In this document: positions 51,999 to 61,176 of the stretch, piece after piece
Position numbering within the stretch: position 1 is the first letter of the stretch
How the letters are laid out: every line of letters starts with the position of its first letter
NCBI RefSeq assembly: GCF_013359595.1
Contig: NZ_JABFMP010000036.1
Span: forward strand, 1-62,195
Direction: 5' to 3'
Length of the DNA stretch: 62,195 nucleotides
DNA from: Pseudomonas sp. C1C7
GTDB taxonomy: Bacteria > Pseudomonadota > Gammaproteobacteria > Pseudomonadales > Pseudomonadaceae
Notes under the pieces: generated by a model
The model's input: the letters and a program-made list of their open reading frames with translations, nothing else
Database searches by the model: none
What the model was told of the DNA's origin: nothing
Program-made: the position numbers and the translations under genes

Positions 51999-52049
51999 TC
52001 CACAGGGGCCAATGTCAAACACAAAATCCGCGAACAACACAAAACCCCT

Positions 52050-52135
52050 GTAGGAGCTGTCGAGTGCAACGAGGCTGCGATCTTTTGATTGTTCAAATAC
52101 AAGATCAAAAGATCGCAGCCCGCGGCAGCTCCTAC
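52050..52135. repeat. REP-type inverted pair
   Basis: GTAGGAGCTG...GGCTGCGATCTTTTGAT and its inverse ATCAAAAGATCGCAGCC...CAGCTCCTAC. It follows kshB and precedes box C. It probably folds into one long hairpin at the mRNA 3' end. Confidence 0.8.
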
Positions 52136-52168
52136 ACGGGGGAATGCGTTCATGGGCACCCCGTCGCC

Positions 52169-52186
52169 CTAGTCTCAATGGACGAT
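52169..52186 (+). promoter_or_regulatory. Steroid box C (SDR-fadD3)
   Basis: CTAGTCT-CAAT-GGACGAT, 70 bp before the SDR start, same orientation relative to the gene as boxes A, B, D and E. Confidence 0.65.
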
Positions 52187-52255
52187 CATGCAGCCCCTGT
52201 CTGCGGTTAGACTCGGCTCAAAGCTTTAGCCCTACAACAATAAAGAGGTGCAGTT

Positions 52256-53002
52256 ATGGCTCGTTTGCAGAACAAGGTCGCGGTGGTTACCGGCGGCGCT
52301 TCCGGGATTGGTCTGGCTTGCGTGCGCCGCTTCGCCGCTGAAGGCGCGCAGGTGGTCGGTCTGGACATCGGCAGCGCGCCGGCGGATTTCCCCGGCCTGT
52401 TCATGACCCTGGATGTGCGCGACGAAGCGCTGGTGCAGCAGGTCATGCAGGAAGTCGTCAGCCGTTTCGGCCGCATCGACGTGCTGGTCAACGCCGCGGG
52501 CGTGGCGGACCAGGGCAGCGTGACCCAGACCACCACCGCCAACTGGCAACGGGTGATGGACATCAACCTGACCGGCAGCATGCTCACCAGCAAATACGCC
52601 CTGGCGCCGATGGTCGAGCAACGCAGCGGATCGATCATCAACGTCGGTTCGATCTTCGGCCTGCAGGGTTGCGACGGCAACGTGGCGTACAATGTGTCCA
52701 AGGGCGGCATCAACCAGCTGACCCGCTCGATGGCCATCGACTTCGGCTACGCCAACATCCGCGTCAACGGCCTGTGCCCCGGCCTGATCGAAACGCCGAT
52801 GACCAGCATGGTCCGCGACAACGACGCGTTCCACGCCTTCTTCGCCTCGCAGCACATGCTCAGCCGCTCCGGGCAACCGGAAGAAGTGGCCAACGTCGCG
52901 CTGTTTCTGGCATCCGACGAAGCGTCCTTCGTCAGCGGCCAGATGATCGCCGTGGACGGCGGTTTCTCCGCCGGCCGCCGTTTCGCCCCGCCCGCCGCGT
53001 AA
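52256..53002 (+). CDS. SDR family oxidoreductase (steroid cluster)
   Basis: A 248-aa short-chain dehydrogenase with TGGASGIG, NAAG, Ser132, Tyr145 and Lys149, and a C-terminal VDGGFSAG. It is preceded by AAAGAGGTGCAGTT and by steroid box C, and followed after 72 bp by fadD3, so it belongs to the steroid regulon. It may be a hydroxysteroid dehydrogenase or the reductase of the 5-oxo group of HIP. The sequence alone does not decide. Confidence 0.8.
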   Translation: MARLQNKVAVVTGGASGIGLACVRRFAAEGAQVVGLDIGSAPADFPGLFMTLDVRDEALVQQVMQEVVSRFGRIDVLVNAAGVADQGSVTQTTTANWQRVMDINLTGSMLTSKYALAPMVEQRSGSIINVGSIFGLQGCDGNVAYNVSKGGINQLTRSMAIDFGYANIRVNGLCPGLIETPMTSMVRDNDAFHAFFASQHMLSRSGQPEEVANVALFLASDEASFVSGQMIAVDGGFSAGRRFAPPAA

Positions 53003-53074
53003 CACCCCATCCGGCCGGGCGCCCTGCCCGGCCCACTCCCTTTTCCGTTCTTGTCTTCTAACCGGGGAGGCCCC

Positions 53075-54655
53075 ATGCCGCCTGTCGCTACCGCTCTGAC
53101 CTTCGCTCAACTGTTCGCCAACACGGCCCAGGCCTATGGCGACCGCCCGGCCATCGAGGACGCCGGGCGCGTCATCAGTTACCGGGAACTCGACCAGTTG
53201 CGCCGCCAGGCCGCCCGCGCCCTGCTGGCTCTGGACGTCCAGGTCGGCGACCGGGTGGCGATCTGGGCGCCCAATGTATGGGAATGGATCGTCGCCGCCG
53301 GCGCCCTGCAAAGCGTCGGCGCCGCGCTGGTGCCGCTCAACACCCGCATGAAAGGCAGCGAGGCCGGGTTCATCCTGCGCGAGAGCGGCGCCTGCGTGCT
53401 GTTCGCCATCGGTGAATTCCTCGGCGCCGACTATCCGGGCATGCTGGTCGGCGAAGACCTGCCGCAGCTGCGCCACATCGTCAGCCTGCGCAGCGCAGGA
53501 TCGGGCACCCTGGCTTGGGAGCGGTTCATGGACCTGGCGGCCGACGTGCCGCAACTGGCCCTGCGCAGCCGCGAACAAATGATCGGCCCGCAGACCCTGT
53601 CCGATGTGCTGTTCACCTCCGGCACCACCGGCAAACCCAAGGGCGTGATGACCAGCCACGGCCAGAACCTGCGAATCGTGCGGGACTGGAGCGACATCGT
53701 CGGCCTGCGCGAAGGCGACCGCTACCTGATCGTCAATCCGTTCTTCCACTCCTTCGGCTACAAGGCCGGCTGGCTGGCGGCGCTGATGCGCGGCTGCACG
53801 ATCCTGCCGCAGCAGGTGTTCGACGTGCAGGCGGTGCTCGAATGCGTGCAGCGCGAGCGCGTCACCGTGTTGCCCGGGCCGCCGACGCTATATCAGTCGC
53901 TGCTGGCCCATCCGCAGCGGGACGAATTCGATTTGAGTTCGTTGCGCGTGGCGGTGACCGGGGCGGCGGCGATTCCGGTGGAGATGATTCAGCGCATGGG
54001 CAGCGACCTGGGGTTCGCCACCATCGTCACCGCTTATGGCCTGACCGAAGTCTGCGGTTTTGCGACCATCTGCCGTTCCGGCGACTCTGCAGAAACGGTC
54101 GCCAACACCAGCGGCCGGGCGATGCCGGGGGTGGAGGTACGCTGCGTAGGTAGCACCGGTCGCAGCCAGCCGGCCAATGTTCCCGGTGAAATTCAGGTAC
54201 GCGGCTACAACCTGATGCAGGGCTATTTCAACAATCCCCAGGCCAGCCAGGAAGTGCTCGACGCCGACGGCTGGTTGCAGACCGGTGACATCGGCATGCT
54301 CGATGAACAGGGTTACCTGCGCATCACCGATCGGCTCAAGGACATGTTCATCACCGGTGGCTTCAACGTCTATCCGGCGGAAATCGAACAATGCCTGCTG
54401 ACCTACCCCGGGGTGGCCCAGGCGGCGGTGATCGGCATTCCCGACGAGCGCATGGGCGAAGTGGCCATGGCCTTCCTGCTGCCGGCGCCGGGGATTGAAA
54501 TCGAACAGACTCGCTTCCTCGCCTGGTGCCGGGAGCAGATGGCCAACTACAAAGTGCCGCGGCGGGTGCGGGTGCTGGACAGCATGCCGCTGAATGCGGC
54601 GGGGAAAGTGACCAAGAATGTGTTGCGGGAGTGGGCGTTGCAGGTAGCGGGCTAA
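53075..54655 (+). CDS. fadD3: HIP-CoA ligase FadD3-type
   Basis: A 526-aa acyl-CoA synthetase: ATP motif LFTSGTTGKPKGVM, FFHSFGYKAGWLAALMRG, VTVLPGPPTLYQSLL, TAYGLTEVCGFATICR and GGFNVYPAEIE. These match M. tuberculosis FadD3, which activates HIP (methylhexahydroindanedione propionate) with CoA as the entry step to C/D-ring degradation. Start at 53075 follows GGGGAGG. It is the enzyme that feeds the ipd genes of the minus-strand operon. Confidence 0.9.
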   Translation: MPPVATALTFAQLFANTAQAYGDRPAIEDAGRVISYRELDQLRRQAARALLALDVQVGDRVAIWAPNVWEWIVAAGALQSVGAALVPLNTRMKGSEAGFILRESGACVLFAIGEFLGADYPGMLVGEDLPQLRHIVSLRSAGSGTLAWERFMDLAADVPQLALRSREQMIGPQTLSDVLFTSGTTGKPKGVMTSHGQNLRIVRDWSDIVGLREGDRYLIVNPFFHSFGYKAGWLAALMRGCTILPQQVFDVQAVLECVQRERVTVLPGPPTLYQSLLAHPQRDEFDLSSLRVAVTGAAAIPVEMIQRMGSDLGFATIVTAYGLTEVCGFATICRSGDSAETVANTSGRAMPGVEVRCVGSTGRSQPANVPGEIQVRGYNLMQGYFNNPQASQEVLDADGWLQTGDIGMLDEQGYLRITDRLKDMFITGGFNVYPAEIEQCLLTYPGVAQAAVIGIPDERMGEVAMAFLLPAPGIEIEQTRFLAWCREQMANYKVPRRVRVLDSMPLNAAGKVTKNVLREWALQVAG

Positions 54656-54666
54656 TCACCACCTAT

Positions 54667-54757
54667 GCAGGAGCGAGGCTTGCCCGCGAAGAGGCCAGCA
54701 CATCCAACATGGATGGTGCCTGCCACACCGCCTTCGCGGGCAAGCCATGCTCCTACA
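54667..54757. repeat. REPIN after fadD3
   Basis: Inward-facing arms GCAGGAGCGAGGCTTGCCCG (54667) and its near complement ending in GCTCCTACA (54757). First of two tandem hairpin elements between the convergent fadD3 and SDR genes. Confidence 0.8.
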
Positions 54758-54777
54758 GGTATTGAGTCGTCCAAAAA

Positions 54778-54854
54778 AGATCGCAGCCTTCGGCAGCTCC
54801 TGCAGGGGTCGTGTGTGAACCCGATTGTGTAGGAGCTGCCGAAGGCTGCGATCT
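54778..54854. repeat. Second hairpin element after fadD3
   Basis: 27-bp arms, AGATCGCAGCCTTCGGCAGC... (54778-54804) and its inverse (54828-54854), with a 23-bp spacer and one arm mismatch. It is a different REP subfamily from the preceding element and is shared with 45105-45130. Confidence 0.8.
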
Positions 54855-54866
54855 TTTGACGTTGGA

Positions 54867-55736
54867 TCAGACAACCCGCGCCGGATGCTGTCTGCGCGGC
54901 TCGCCCAGCATCGCGCGGTGCGACGGCGGCTGGCGGCCCTGGTCTTCGCTGATGCCATAACCGGCAGCGATTTCCGCGGTGATCAGGGTCTGCCCCGACA
55001 GCGCCATCAACTGCGGATCATTGAGCAACGCATGAATCACCCGGCCATTGAACTGCGGGGTTTCGGCATTGGCGAGAAACGCCTGGTACTGCTCGCCATG
55101 CTGCTCGCCTGCAATCTTCGTGCGCTCGGTCAATTGCGGTCCCAGCCACAGCGACAACGCCACCACGCGCTGCCCTTCGAAATCCACCGCCATGTCCGCC
55201 GCCAGTTTGTCGACACCGGCCTTCTGCGCGCCGTACGCCGGCCCGTGCATGTAGCACCCGGCGCCGAACGAGGAGGTAAAACAGATCAGTCCCTGGGCAC
55301 TGCGCAGCAACAACGGCGCCGCGTAATAACTGGCGATGTACGCCGAGCGCAGGCCGACGTCGAGTATCCGCACCAGCTCCAGCGGCTTGGCCCAGAACGG
55401 CCCCGGCTCGATCAACTGGTCGTGGATGAACGCCGCATTGTTCACCAGCAGATCCAGGCGCCCGCATTCGCGCTCGACACGCTCGAACAAGGCACGCACC
55501 TGCCCATCGCTGGCATGATCACAGACCACCGCGATACCCCGCCCACCCGCCGCCGTAATCGCCGCGGCGGTGTCCTCAAGCGAACCCCGCAGGGCGTGCC
55601 CATACAAATTCGACCCGCCCTGATCCGGCGCGCGGCCGGTGACGTACACCGTCATCCCCGCCGCGCCCAGGGCCAGGGCAATGCCCCGACCCACGCCGCG
55701 ACTGGCACCGGTCACCACGGCAATCCGATTGTTCAT
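54867..55736 (-). CDS. SDR family oxidoreductase (DHRS1-like)
   Basis: A 289-aa SDR with a longer insertion after TGASRGVGRG. Catalytic residues are Ser in FTSSFGAGCYMHG and Tyr-Lys in AYGAQKAG. The C-terminal part is extended and overlaps conserved features of DHRS1-type proteins. Its ATG overlaps the kstD stop (ATGA), so it is translated with KstD. A 3-ketosteroid or side-chain role is likely but unproven. Start at 55736. The long upstream extension in frame is a shadow of kstD. Confidence 0.8.
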   Translation of the reverse strand: MNNRIAVVTGASRGVGRGIALALGAAGMTVYVTGRAPDQGGSNLYGHALRGSLEDTAAAITAAGGRGIAVVCDHASDGQVRALFERVERECGRLDLLVNNAAFIHDQLIEPGPFWAKPLELVRILDVGLRSAYIASYYAAPLLLRSAQGLICFTSSFGAGCYMHGPAYGAQKAGVDKLAADMAVDFEGQRVVALSLWLGPQLTERTKIAGEQHGEQYQAFLANAETPQFNGRVIHALLNDPQLMALSGQTLITAEIAAGYGISEDQGRQPPSHRAMLGEPRRQHPARVV

Positions 55737-57475
55737 TCGACGCTCCCGAACAAGGTTTTCGCCGAGGCGGTTTCGCTCTGGCACTTGATGTGATTGGCCG
55801 CCAGATAACCGAAGGTCATGGCCGGGCCGATGGTCGAGCCGGCGCCCGGATAGGTGCGGCCCATCATCGAGGCGGCGCTGTTGCCGATGGCGTACAGGCC
55901 TTCGATCGGCTGGCCGTCTTCGTGAAGCACACGCGCATGCACGTCGGTGAGCAGACCGCCCTTGGTGCCGATGTCGCCGGCATCGATGCGCACGGCATAG
56001 AACGGCCCCTTGAGCAGCGGCGCCAGGCACGGGTTGGGCTTCACGTTCGGATCCCCGTAGTAGCGGTCGAACAGCGACTCGCCCTTGTGGAAATCTTCGT
56101 CGACGCCCCGCACCGCCATGCCGTTGAAACGCTGCACGGTGCGCGCCAGGCCCGCCGCATCGACGCCGATCTGCGCCGCCAGTTCTTCAAGACTCGGCGC
56201 CTTGTGGAAGTATTCGCGCAGGTGTTCGGGCAGTTGCCAGTCGCGCTGGGCGTAACCCGGCAACAACGCGCCGCAGGGGTATTTGCGGCGGAACTCAGCG
56301 TCGAACACCATCCAGCACGGCACGCTCGCGGCGCCGTCACGGTTGTTGGCGTACATCGCGTAGACGATATCGGTGTAGGGCGCGGCCTCGTTGACGAATC
56401 GCTCGCCCGCCGCGTTGACCATCACGCAGCCCGGCAGAGTCCGTTCGACGAACAGCGCCCGCTGTTTCTCTTCGCCGCGCACATGGGTGGTCGGCGCCCA
56501 CCAGCTGTGCTCCATCAACGCGGTCTGCGCGCCGATGGCAAGGCCCGCGCGAATGCCGTCGCCGGTATTGTTCGGCGGTGTGGCGCTCCAGCCGGCCTGC
56601 GAGGGCTGCGGCAGGTACTGTTCGCGCATCGCCTGATTACGCTCGAAACCACCGGCGGCGATGATCACCCCGTAGCGCGCCTTGACGTTGAGCAACTGCC
56701 CGTTGCGACTGACCCGCGCACCGCCGACCCGGTCACCGACCAGCAGCAGCTCTTCCAGGGCACAGTTCAGCCACAGCGACTTGCCGCGATCCTGCAACGA
56801 ACAACGCAAGGCGCCGATCAGCGCGTTGCCCAGGGTCAGGTAACGATCCCGCCTGGACAATCGCCGCCCCTCGCGATCGCGCCAGTAGCGCCACATCACC
56901 CGCAGGGTCAGGCGCAGCCAGCCGGGACCACGGCACAGCAGCACCTGCGCCTCCTTCATGGTCATCGCCATGCGCCCCATCATCAGGGTGCCGGGGGATG
57001 GCGCACGCATGCGCAAGAATTCTTCGCCCAGTTCGGCGGCATCGAACGGCAGCGGGTCCATGGAGCGATAGCCCGGTTTGCCGCCTTCGACTTCCGGGTA
57101 GTAGTCGGCGTAACGCGGTTGCGCCTCGAAGCGCACGCGGGTCTGGCGCTCCAGGTACTCGACCATTTCCCGGCCGTGCTCGACGTAAGCCTCGATGCGC
57201 CCGTCGTCGATTTCGCCATGGGTCACGGCGCGGATGTAGGCAATCGCTTCGGCGGCCGAATCGCTGCCACCCAGGGCCTCGATTCGGTGATTGCCGGGGA
57301 TCCAGATACCGCCGCCGGACACCGCCGAGGTGCCGCCGTATTCGCCGCTTTTTTCGATCAGCAGCGCATTCAGGCCCAGGTCATGGGCACGCAACGCAGC
57401 GGTCATGCCCCCTGCTCCCGAGCCGGCCACCAGCACATCACAACATTCGTCCCACTTGATCCCGGCAGTGTTCAT
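55733..57475 (-). CDS. kstD: 3-ketosteroid delta1-dehydrogenase
   Basis: A 580-aa FAD protein. VAGSGAGGMTAALRAHDLGLNALLIEKSGEYGGTSAVSGGGIWIPGN, RYADYYPEVEGGKPGYRSMDP, NCALEELL, AAGGFERNQAMREQYLPQPS and YAIGNSAASMMGRTYPGAGSTIGPAMTFGYLAANHI are hallmark KstD segments, including the Tyr/Gly-rich active-site end. It introduces the C1-C2 double bond that, with 9alpha-hydroxylation by KshAB, opens ring B. It is preceded by steroid box D (105 bp upstream) and overlaps the next SDR gene. Confidence 0.9.
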   Translation of the reverse strand: MNTAGIKWDECCDVLVAGSGAGGMTAALRAHDLGLNALLIEKSGEYGGTSAVSGGGIWIPGNHRIEALGGSDSAAEAIAYIRAVTHGEIDDGRIEAYVEHGREMVEYLERQTRVRFEAQPRYADYYPEVEGGKPGYRSMDPLPFDAAELGEEFLRMRAPSPGTLMMGRMAMTMKEAQVLLCRGPGWLRLTLRVMWRYWRDREGRRLSRRDRYLTLGNALIGALRCSLQDRGKSLWLNCALEELLLVGDRVGGARVSRNGQLLNVKARYGVIIAAGGFERNQAMREQYLPQPSQAGWSATPPNNTGDGIRAGLAIGAQTALMEHSWWAPTTHVRGEEKQRALFVERTLPGCVMVNAAGERFVNEAAPYTDIVYAMYANNRDGAASVPCWMVFDAEFRRKYPCGALLPGYAQRDWQLPEHLREYFHKAPSLEELAAQIGVDAAGLARTVQRFNGMAVRGVDEDFHKGESLFDRYYGDPNVKPNPCLAPLLKGPFYAVRIDAGDIGTKGGLLTDVHARVLHEDGQPIEGLYAIGNSAASMMGRTYPGAGSTIGPAMTFGYLAANHIKCQSETASAKTLFGSVE

Positions 57476-57579
57476 GCGATCACCCTTGTTCAGCGCCCAT
57501 CGGGCAGAAACCGCCGCTGCCCAAGCTTTGGCGGGAGGCGGTCGGTCTCGGGATTGTTCGTGGCGTACGCTGTGTGTTC

Positions 57580-57597
57580 ATCGTCCGATGGGACTAA
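57580..57597 (-). promoter_or_regulatory. Steroid box D (kstD)
   Basis: On the minus strand: TTAGTCC-CATC-GGACGAT followed by G, 105 bp before the kstD start. Confidence 0.7.
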
Positions 57598-57601
57598 GGC
57601 C

Positions 57602-57787
57602 GGGGGCATATCCGTTTCTTCGGTAACGGCGGCGTGGGGTTCTGCCCTTACGGCTGTTCTTTTGATTGGGGGCATATCCATTGCTGCGGTAACGGCGGCT
57701 TATGGTTCCGCCTGACGGCGGGTTACTTTGGAGAGCGCAAAGTAACCAAACGCTTGATCCCCTGACGTACGGCCCCTCGCTTAGGCT
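57602..57787. repeat. Dispersed repeat, copy 2 with a partial tandem copy
   Basis: 57673-57787 is the inverted counterpart of 1-118. Just before it, 57602-57660 is a diverged partial copy (GGGGGCATATCCGTTTCTTC..., GGTAACGGCGG). The arms GGTTACTTTG / CAAAGTAACC at 57721-57748 form a hairpin. It fills much of the 655-bp gap between kstD and the DUF1302 gene, in which no gene is evident. Confidence 0.8.
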
Positions 57788-57977
57788 CGGGGATTTCTCT
57801 GGGAGCGGTGTACATCCGCAAGAATCAGGTCGGCTGTCAGGCCGTCATCGCTGGCAAGCCAGCTCCCACAGGGGACAGCGCAGGCCGAGCGTTAGCTCGC
57901 CTCGGCGGCTTTTGATCTTGATCCACCCGCCCCTTCGGCAGGCTGGCAATGGATATGTACACGATCAAAAGAGCCTC

Positions 57978-57996
57978 CGCGAGCAGGCTCGCTCCC
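57978..57996. repeat. REP arm
   Basis: CGCGAGCAGGCTCGCTCCC, a single REP-type arm. It is preceded by AATGGATATGTACA, the same neighbour order (repeat tail then REP arm) as at 107-154. This suggests the two form one larger composite element. Confidence 0.65.
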
Positions 57997-58019
57997 AAAA
58001 AAAGCCCTGCCCAAATCGC

Positions 58020-58037
58020 TTAGTCCGCTCGGACGAT
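58020..58037 (+). promoter_or_regulatory. Steroid box E (DUF1302)
   Basis: TTAGTCC-GCTC-GGACGAT followed by G, 94 bp before the DUF1302 start, same orientation relative to the gene as the other copies. Confidence 0.7.
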
Positions 58038-58130
58038 GTTCCCCGCAAGTCATGACCCCATAGTCGCCCACAACACCCATCACCCCAGAAATGCAGGTCG
58101 GGAAAGGCCCGGCCTGGGCATGAGGACGAC

Positions 58131-59708
58131 ATGATAAAAACAATAATCGCCCCACAATCGCTGCACCCGCGCACCCGGCTGGCTCTGCTGTTGCTGGCGG
58201 GCGGGTTGAGCACGCAGGTCAACGCCATGAAGTTCCAGCCCAGCGATGACCTGAGCGTCGACTGGGACACCACGCTGACCTACAGCCTGGCGTGGCGCAC
58301 CGAATCGCGCGATCACAAGCTGGTGGCCAATGCCAACGGCAACGACGGCGACAACGCCTTCGACCGCAACAGCCTGATCAACAACCGCGCCGGTTTCCTG
58401 ACCGAGGCCAACATTCAATGGCGTGACGATTACGGCGTGTTCCTGCGCGGCACCGGTTTCTACGACAACGTCTACGACCGCGGCAACGACAACGACACCG
58501 GGACGTCCAACTGCTTCGCCGGCGGGCATTGCAGCCGTCCCGACCGCTTCTCCCAGGACACCATCGACCAGCACCGCGACGAGCTGCGCATGCTCGACTA
58601 CTACGCCTACGGCACCTGGGACCTGGGCGGCCACAACCTCAATGCGCGCCTGGGCAACCAGGTGGTGAGCTGGGGTGAAAGCCTGTTCTATCCGGGCATT
58701 TCCGCCGCGCAAAGCCCGGTGGACGCGACCAAGGCCACCACCCCGGGCGTGGAGGTCAAGGAGATTCTGTTGCCGGTCGGCCAACTGTTCACCCAGTTCA
58801 GCCTGACCGACAGCCTGGATATCCAGGCCTACTACCAATACAAGTGGGAAAAGACCGAGCTGTTCGGCGTGGGCAGCTACTTCTCCACCACCGACTTCAT
58901 CGACGAGGGCGGTTTCAACGACGCCACCGGGTTCCTGACCCGCCTGGGCGACGAGAAACCGAGCAACAGCGGCCAGTACGGCGTGGCCTTCACCTACGCC
59001 GCCGAGTCGCTGAACAACACCGAGTTCGGCCTCTATTACTCGCGTTACCACGACAAGACGCCGTCCCTGGATTTCCAGAGCGACCTGGGTCACTACCGCG
59101 CGGTGTACTTCGACAAGATCGACCAGTACGGCGCCAGCTTCTCCACGGTGCTGGGCGACGTGAGCTGGGCCGGTGAGGTCAGCTACCGCGACGGCGCGCC
59201 GGTGATGGTCGACAACGGATTCTCCAGCCCCGTGCGCGGCAAAGTGATGCAGGCGCAAACCTCGGCGATCTACGTCGTGGGCCCGACCTCCTGGGCCGAC
59301 AACACCACCCTGACCGGCGAGCTGGTCTACAACACCGTGCTCGACAACGACAAATCCACCCCGGTCACCGTGGCCCCCGGCGTGACGCTGCCGGGCACCG
59401 ACAGCCTGGTCTACGACCGCGATGCCTGGGGTTACACGGTGCAGGTCAACCTCGATTACAACAACGTGTTCAGCGGCTGGGACATGTCGGTCCCGGTGAC
59501 CTACAGCACCGCCGCGCAACACGACAGCGCCCTGGTGGGCTCTATCAACGCGGGCCAGGGCGACGATCGCGCGAGCATCGGCAGCTCCTGGCGCTACCTG
59601 GGCAACTTCACCGTCGAGGCGCGCTACAACGCCTACCTGGGCAACGCCAACAACAGCCCGCTGGCCGACCGCGACAACGTCGCGCTCAACTTCAAGTACC
59701 GATTCTGA
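58131..59708 (+). CDS. DUF1302 family outer-membrane protein
   Basis: A 525-aa exported protein with a signal peptide ending near VNA (residue 32) and alternating aromatic/polar strands throughout (YSLAWRTESRDH, NTEFGLYYSRYHD, NFTVEARYNAYLG), ending in the beta-barrel terminus VALNFKYRF. DUF1302 proteins are predicted outer-membrane barrels that often accompany DUF1329 genes in hydrophobic-compound clusters. Probably helps steroid or sterol uptake across the outer membrane. Starts after GAGGACGAC with steroid box E upstream. Function in steroid transport is inferred from position. Confidence 0.83.
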   Translation: MIKTIIAPQSLHPRTRLALLLLAGGLSTQVNAMKFQPSDDLSVDWDTTLTYSLAWRTESRDHKLVANANGNDGDNAFDRNSLINNRAGFLTEANIQWRDDYGVFLRGTGFYDNVYDRGNDNDTGTSNCFAGGHCSRPDRFSQDTIDQHRDELRMLDYYAYGTWDLGGHNLNARLGNQVVSWGESLFYPGISAAQSPVDATKATTPGVEVKEILLPVGQLFTQFSLTDSLDIQAYYQYKWEKTELFGVGSYFSTTDFIDEGGFNDATGFLTRLGDEKPSNSGQYGVAFTYAAESLNNTEFGLYYSRYHDKTPSLDFQSDLGHYRAVYFDKIDQYGASFSTVLGDVSWAGEVSYRDGAPVMVDNGFSSPVRGKVMQAQTSAIYVVGPTSWADNTTLTGELVYNTVLDNDKSTPVTVAPGVTLPGTDSLVYDRDAWGYTVQVNLDYNNVFSGWDMSVPVTYSTAAQHDSALVGSINAGQGDDRASIGSSWRYLGNFTVEARYNAYLGNANNSPLADRDNVALNFKYRF

Positions 59709-59731
59709 TTCCCCTGTCGGAGGAGCACAGC

Positions 59732-61111
59732 ATGTCCAGATTTACCCAAACCTTATTGTCCACGGCGCTGACCGTCGGCCTGCTCGGCAGCGGCCTGGCC
59801 CACGCCAAGGTCAGCAACGAAGAAGCCGCGCGCCTGGGCCAGGACCTGACCCCGATGGGCGCCGAAAAGGCCGGCAACGCCGACGGCAGCATCCCGGCCT
59901 GGAGCGGCAAATGGCTCGGCCTGCCGCCGGGCCTGAAGTTCGACGGCCCGGGCTCGCCGTACCCGGATCCGTATGCCTCGGAAAAACCGCTGTTCGTGAT
60001 CGACGCCAAGAACATGGACAAGTACGCCGCCAACCTCACCGACGGCCAGAAGGCGCTGCTCAAGCGTTACCCCGATACCTTCAAGATTCCGGTGTACCCG
60101 AGCCATCGCGACTTCCGCGTCGATCCGAAACTGGTGGAGGCGGTGAAGAAAAACGCCGTCAGCGCCGAACTGGACAACGACAACAACGACACCAGGAACG
60201 CCTGGGCCGGCTCGCCCTTCCCGATCCCGAAAAACGGCAGCGAGCTGATGTTCAACCACACCCTCGCCGGCCGCGCCGCCGCCGAAGAGGCCAACTACCG
60301 TCAGGCCGTGGTCTATTCGAACAAGGAGCGGGTGATCGAGGAGGTCAACTACAAGATCTTTTCCATCTGGTCCAACCCGGATAAAACCCTGGAGTCGTCC
60401 AACGGCATTCTCACCAACTTCCTGATCACCACCCTGGAACCGGTGCGCAAGAAGGGCGAGATCGTGGTAGGTCACGAGTTCATCAACCCCACCGCCTCGC
60501 CGCGCCAGGCCTGGCAGTACAGCCCAGGCCAGCGCCGCGTGCGTCGCGCGCCAACCGTGGGTTACGACTCGCCGACCGGCGCCGGCGGTTTCCGCGTGTA
60601 CGACGAGGACCGCCTGTTCAACGGCGCGCCGGATCGCTACAACTGGACCATCGTTGGCAAGAAGGAAATCTACATCCCGTACCACAACTACAAGATCGAC
60701 GATCCGAGCGTGAGCACCGACCAGATCCTCGACACCACCGGCCACGTCGACCCGCAGTACATGCGGTATGAAAAACACCGGGTCTGGGTGTTGCAGGCAA
60801 CCCTCAAGGAAGGCGCCCGTCATGTCTACGCCAAGCGGGTGTTGTACCTGGACGAAGACACCTGGGCCGCCACCCTGGCGGACAACTACGACAGTCGCGG
60901 GCAACTGTGGCGCACCAACATGCAGACCTCGATCTACGCCTACGAGATGCAGCGCTACCACGCTCGCCTGGGCATCTACCACGACTTGATCGCAGGCTCG
61001 TACCTGGTCGACCGGATGCTGATCGATCAGAAACCGGCGAAGTTGAATGCCTCCAACTTCACCGATGACGAGTTCACCCCGGGCAACCTGCGCAAACTGG
61101 GCACCCGCTGA
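59732..61111 (+). CDS. DUF1329 family periplasmic/outer-membrane protein
   Basis: A 459-aa exported protein with a cleavable signal peptide (residues 1-25, ending AHA). DUF1329 has a LolB/LppX-like lipid-carrying fold. It ends with the family-typical RMLIDQKPAKLNASNFTDDEFTPGNLRKLG. It is 23 bp downstream of the DUF1302 gene (GGAGGAGCACAGC before the ATG) and shares its transcript, which closes at the hairpin at 61121. Likely partner in moving hydrophobic steroid substrates in the envelope. Confidence 0.85.
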   Translation: MSRFTQTLLSTALTVGLLGSGLAHAKVSNEEAARLGQDLTPMGAEKAGNADGSIPAWSGKWLGLPPGLKFDGPGSPYPDPYASEKPLFVIDAKNMDKYAANLTDGQKALLKRYPDTFKIPVYPSHRDFRVDPKLVEAVKKNAVSAELDNDNNDTRNAWAGSPFPIPKNGSELMFNHTLAGRAAAEEANYRQAVVYSNKERVIEEVNYKIFSIWSNPDKTLESSNGILTNFLITTLEPVRKKGEIVVGHEFINPTASPRQAWQYSPGQRRVRRAPTVGYDSPTGAGGFRVYDEDRLFNGAPDRYNWTIVGKKEIYIPYHNYKIDDPSVSTDQILDTTGHVDPQYMRYEKHRVWVLQATLKEGARHVYAKRVLYLDEDTWAATLADNYDSRGQLWRTNMQTSIYAYEMQRYHARLGIYHDLIAGSYLVDRMLIDQKPAKLNASNFTDDEFTPGNLRKLGTR

Positions 61112-61120
61112 ACACCGCAA

Positions 61121-61150
61121 CGCCCCGACCGATGCATTTCGGTCGGGGCG
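61121..61150 (+). terminator. Terminator after the DUF1329 gene
   Basis: CGCCCCGACCGA - 6 nt - TCGGTCGGGGCG, 12-bp perfect stem followed by TTGTGCTTT, 9 nt after the stop. Confidence 0.88.
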
Positions 61151-61176
61151 TTGTGCTTTGCCCCCCCGCGGTCCTT

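Noticed and set aside
52050..54854. Repeated palindromes considered as a CRISPR array
   Set aside because: The units are isolated inverted pairs in intergenic gaps with no regular spacer length, and no cas gene is present.
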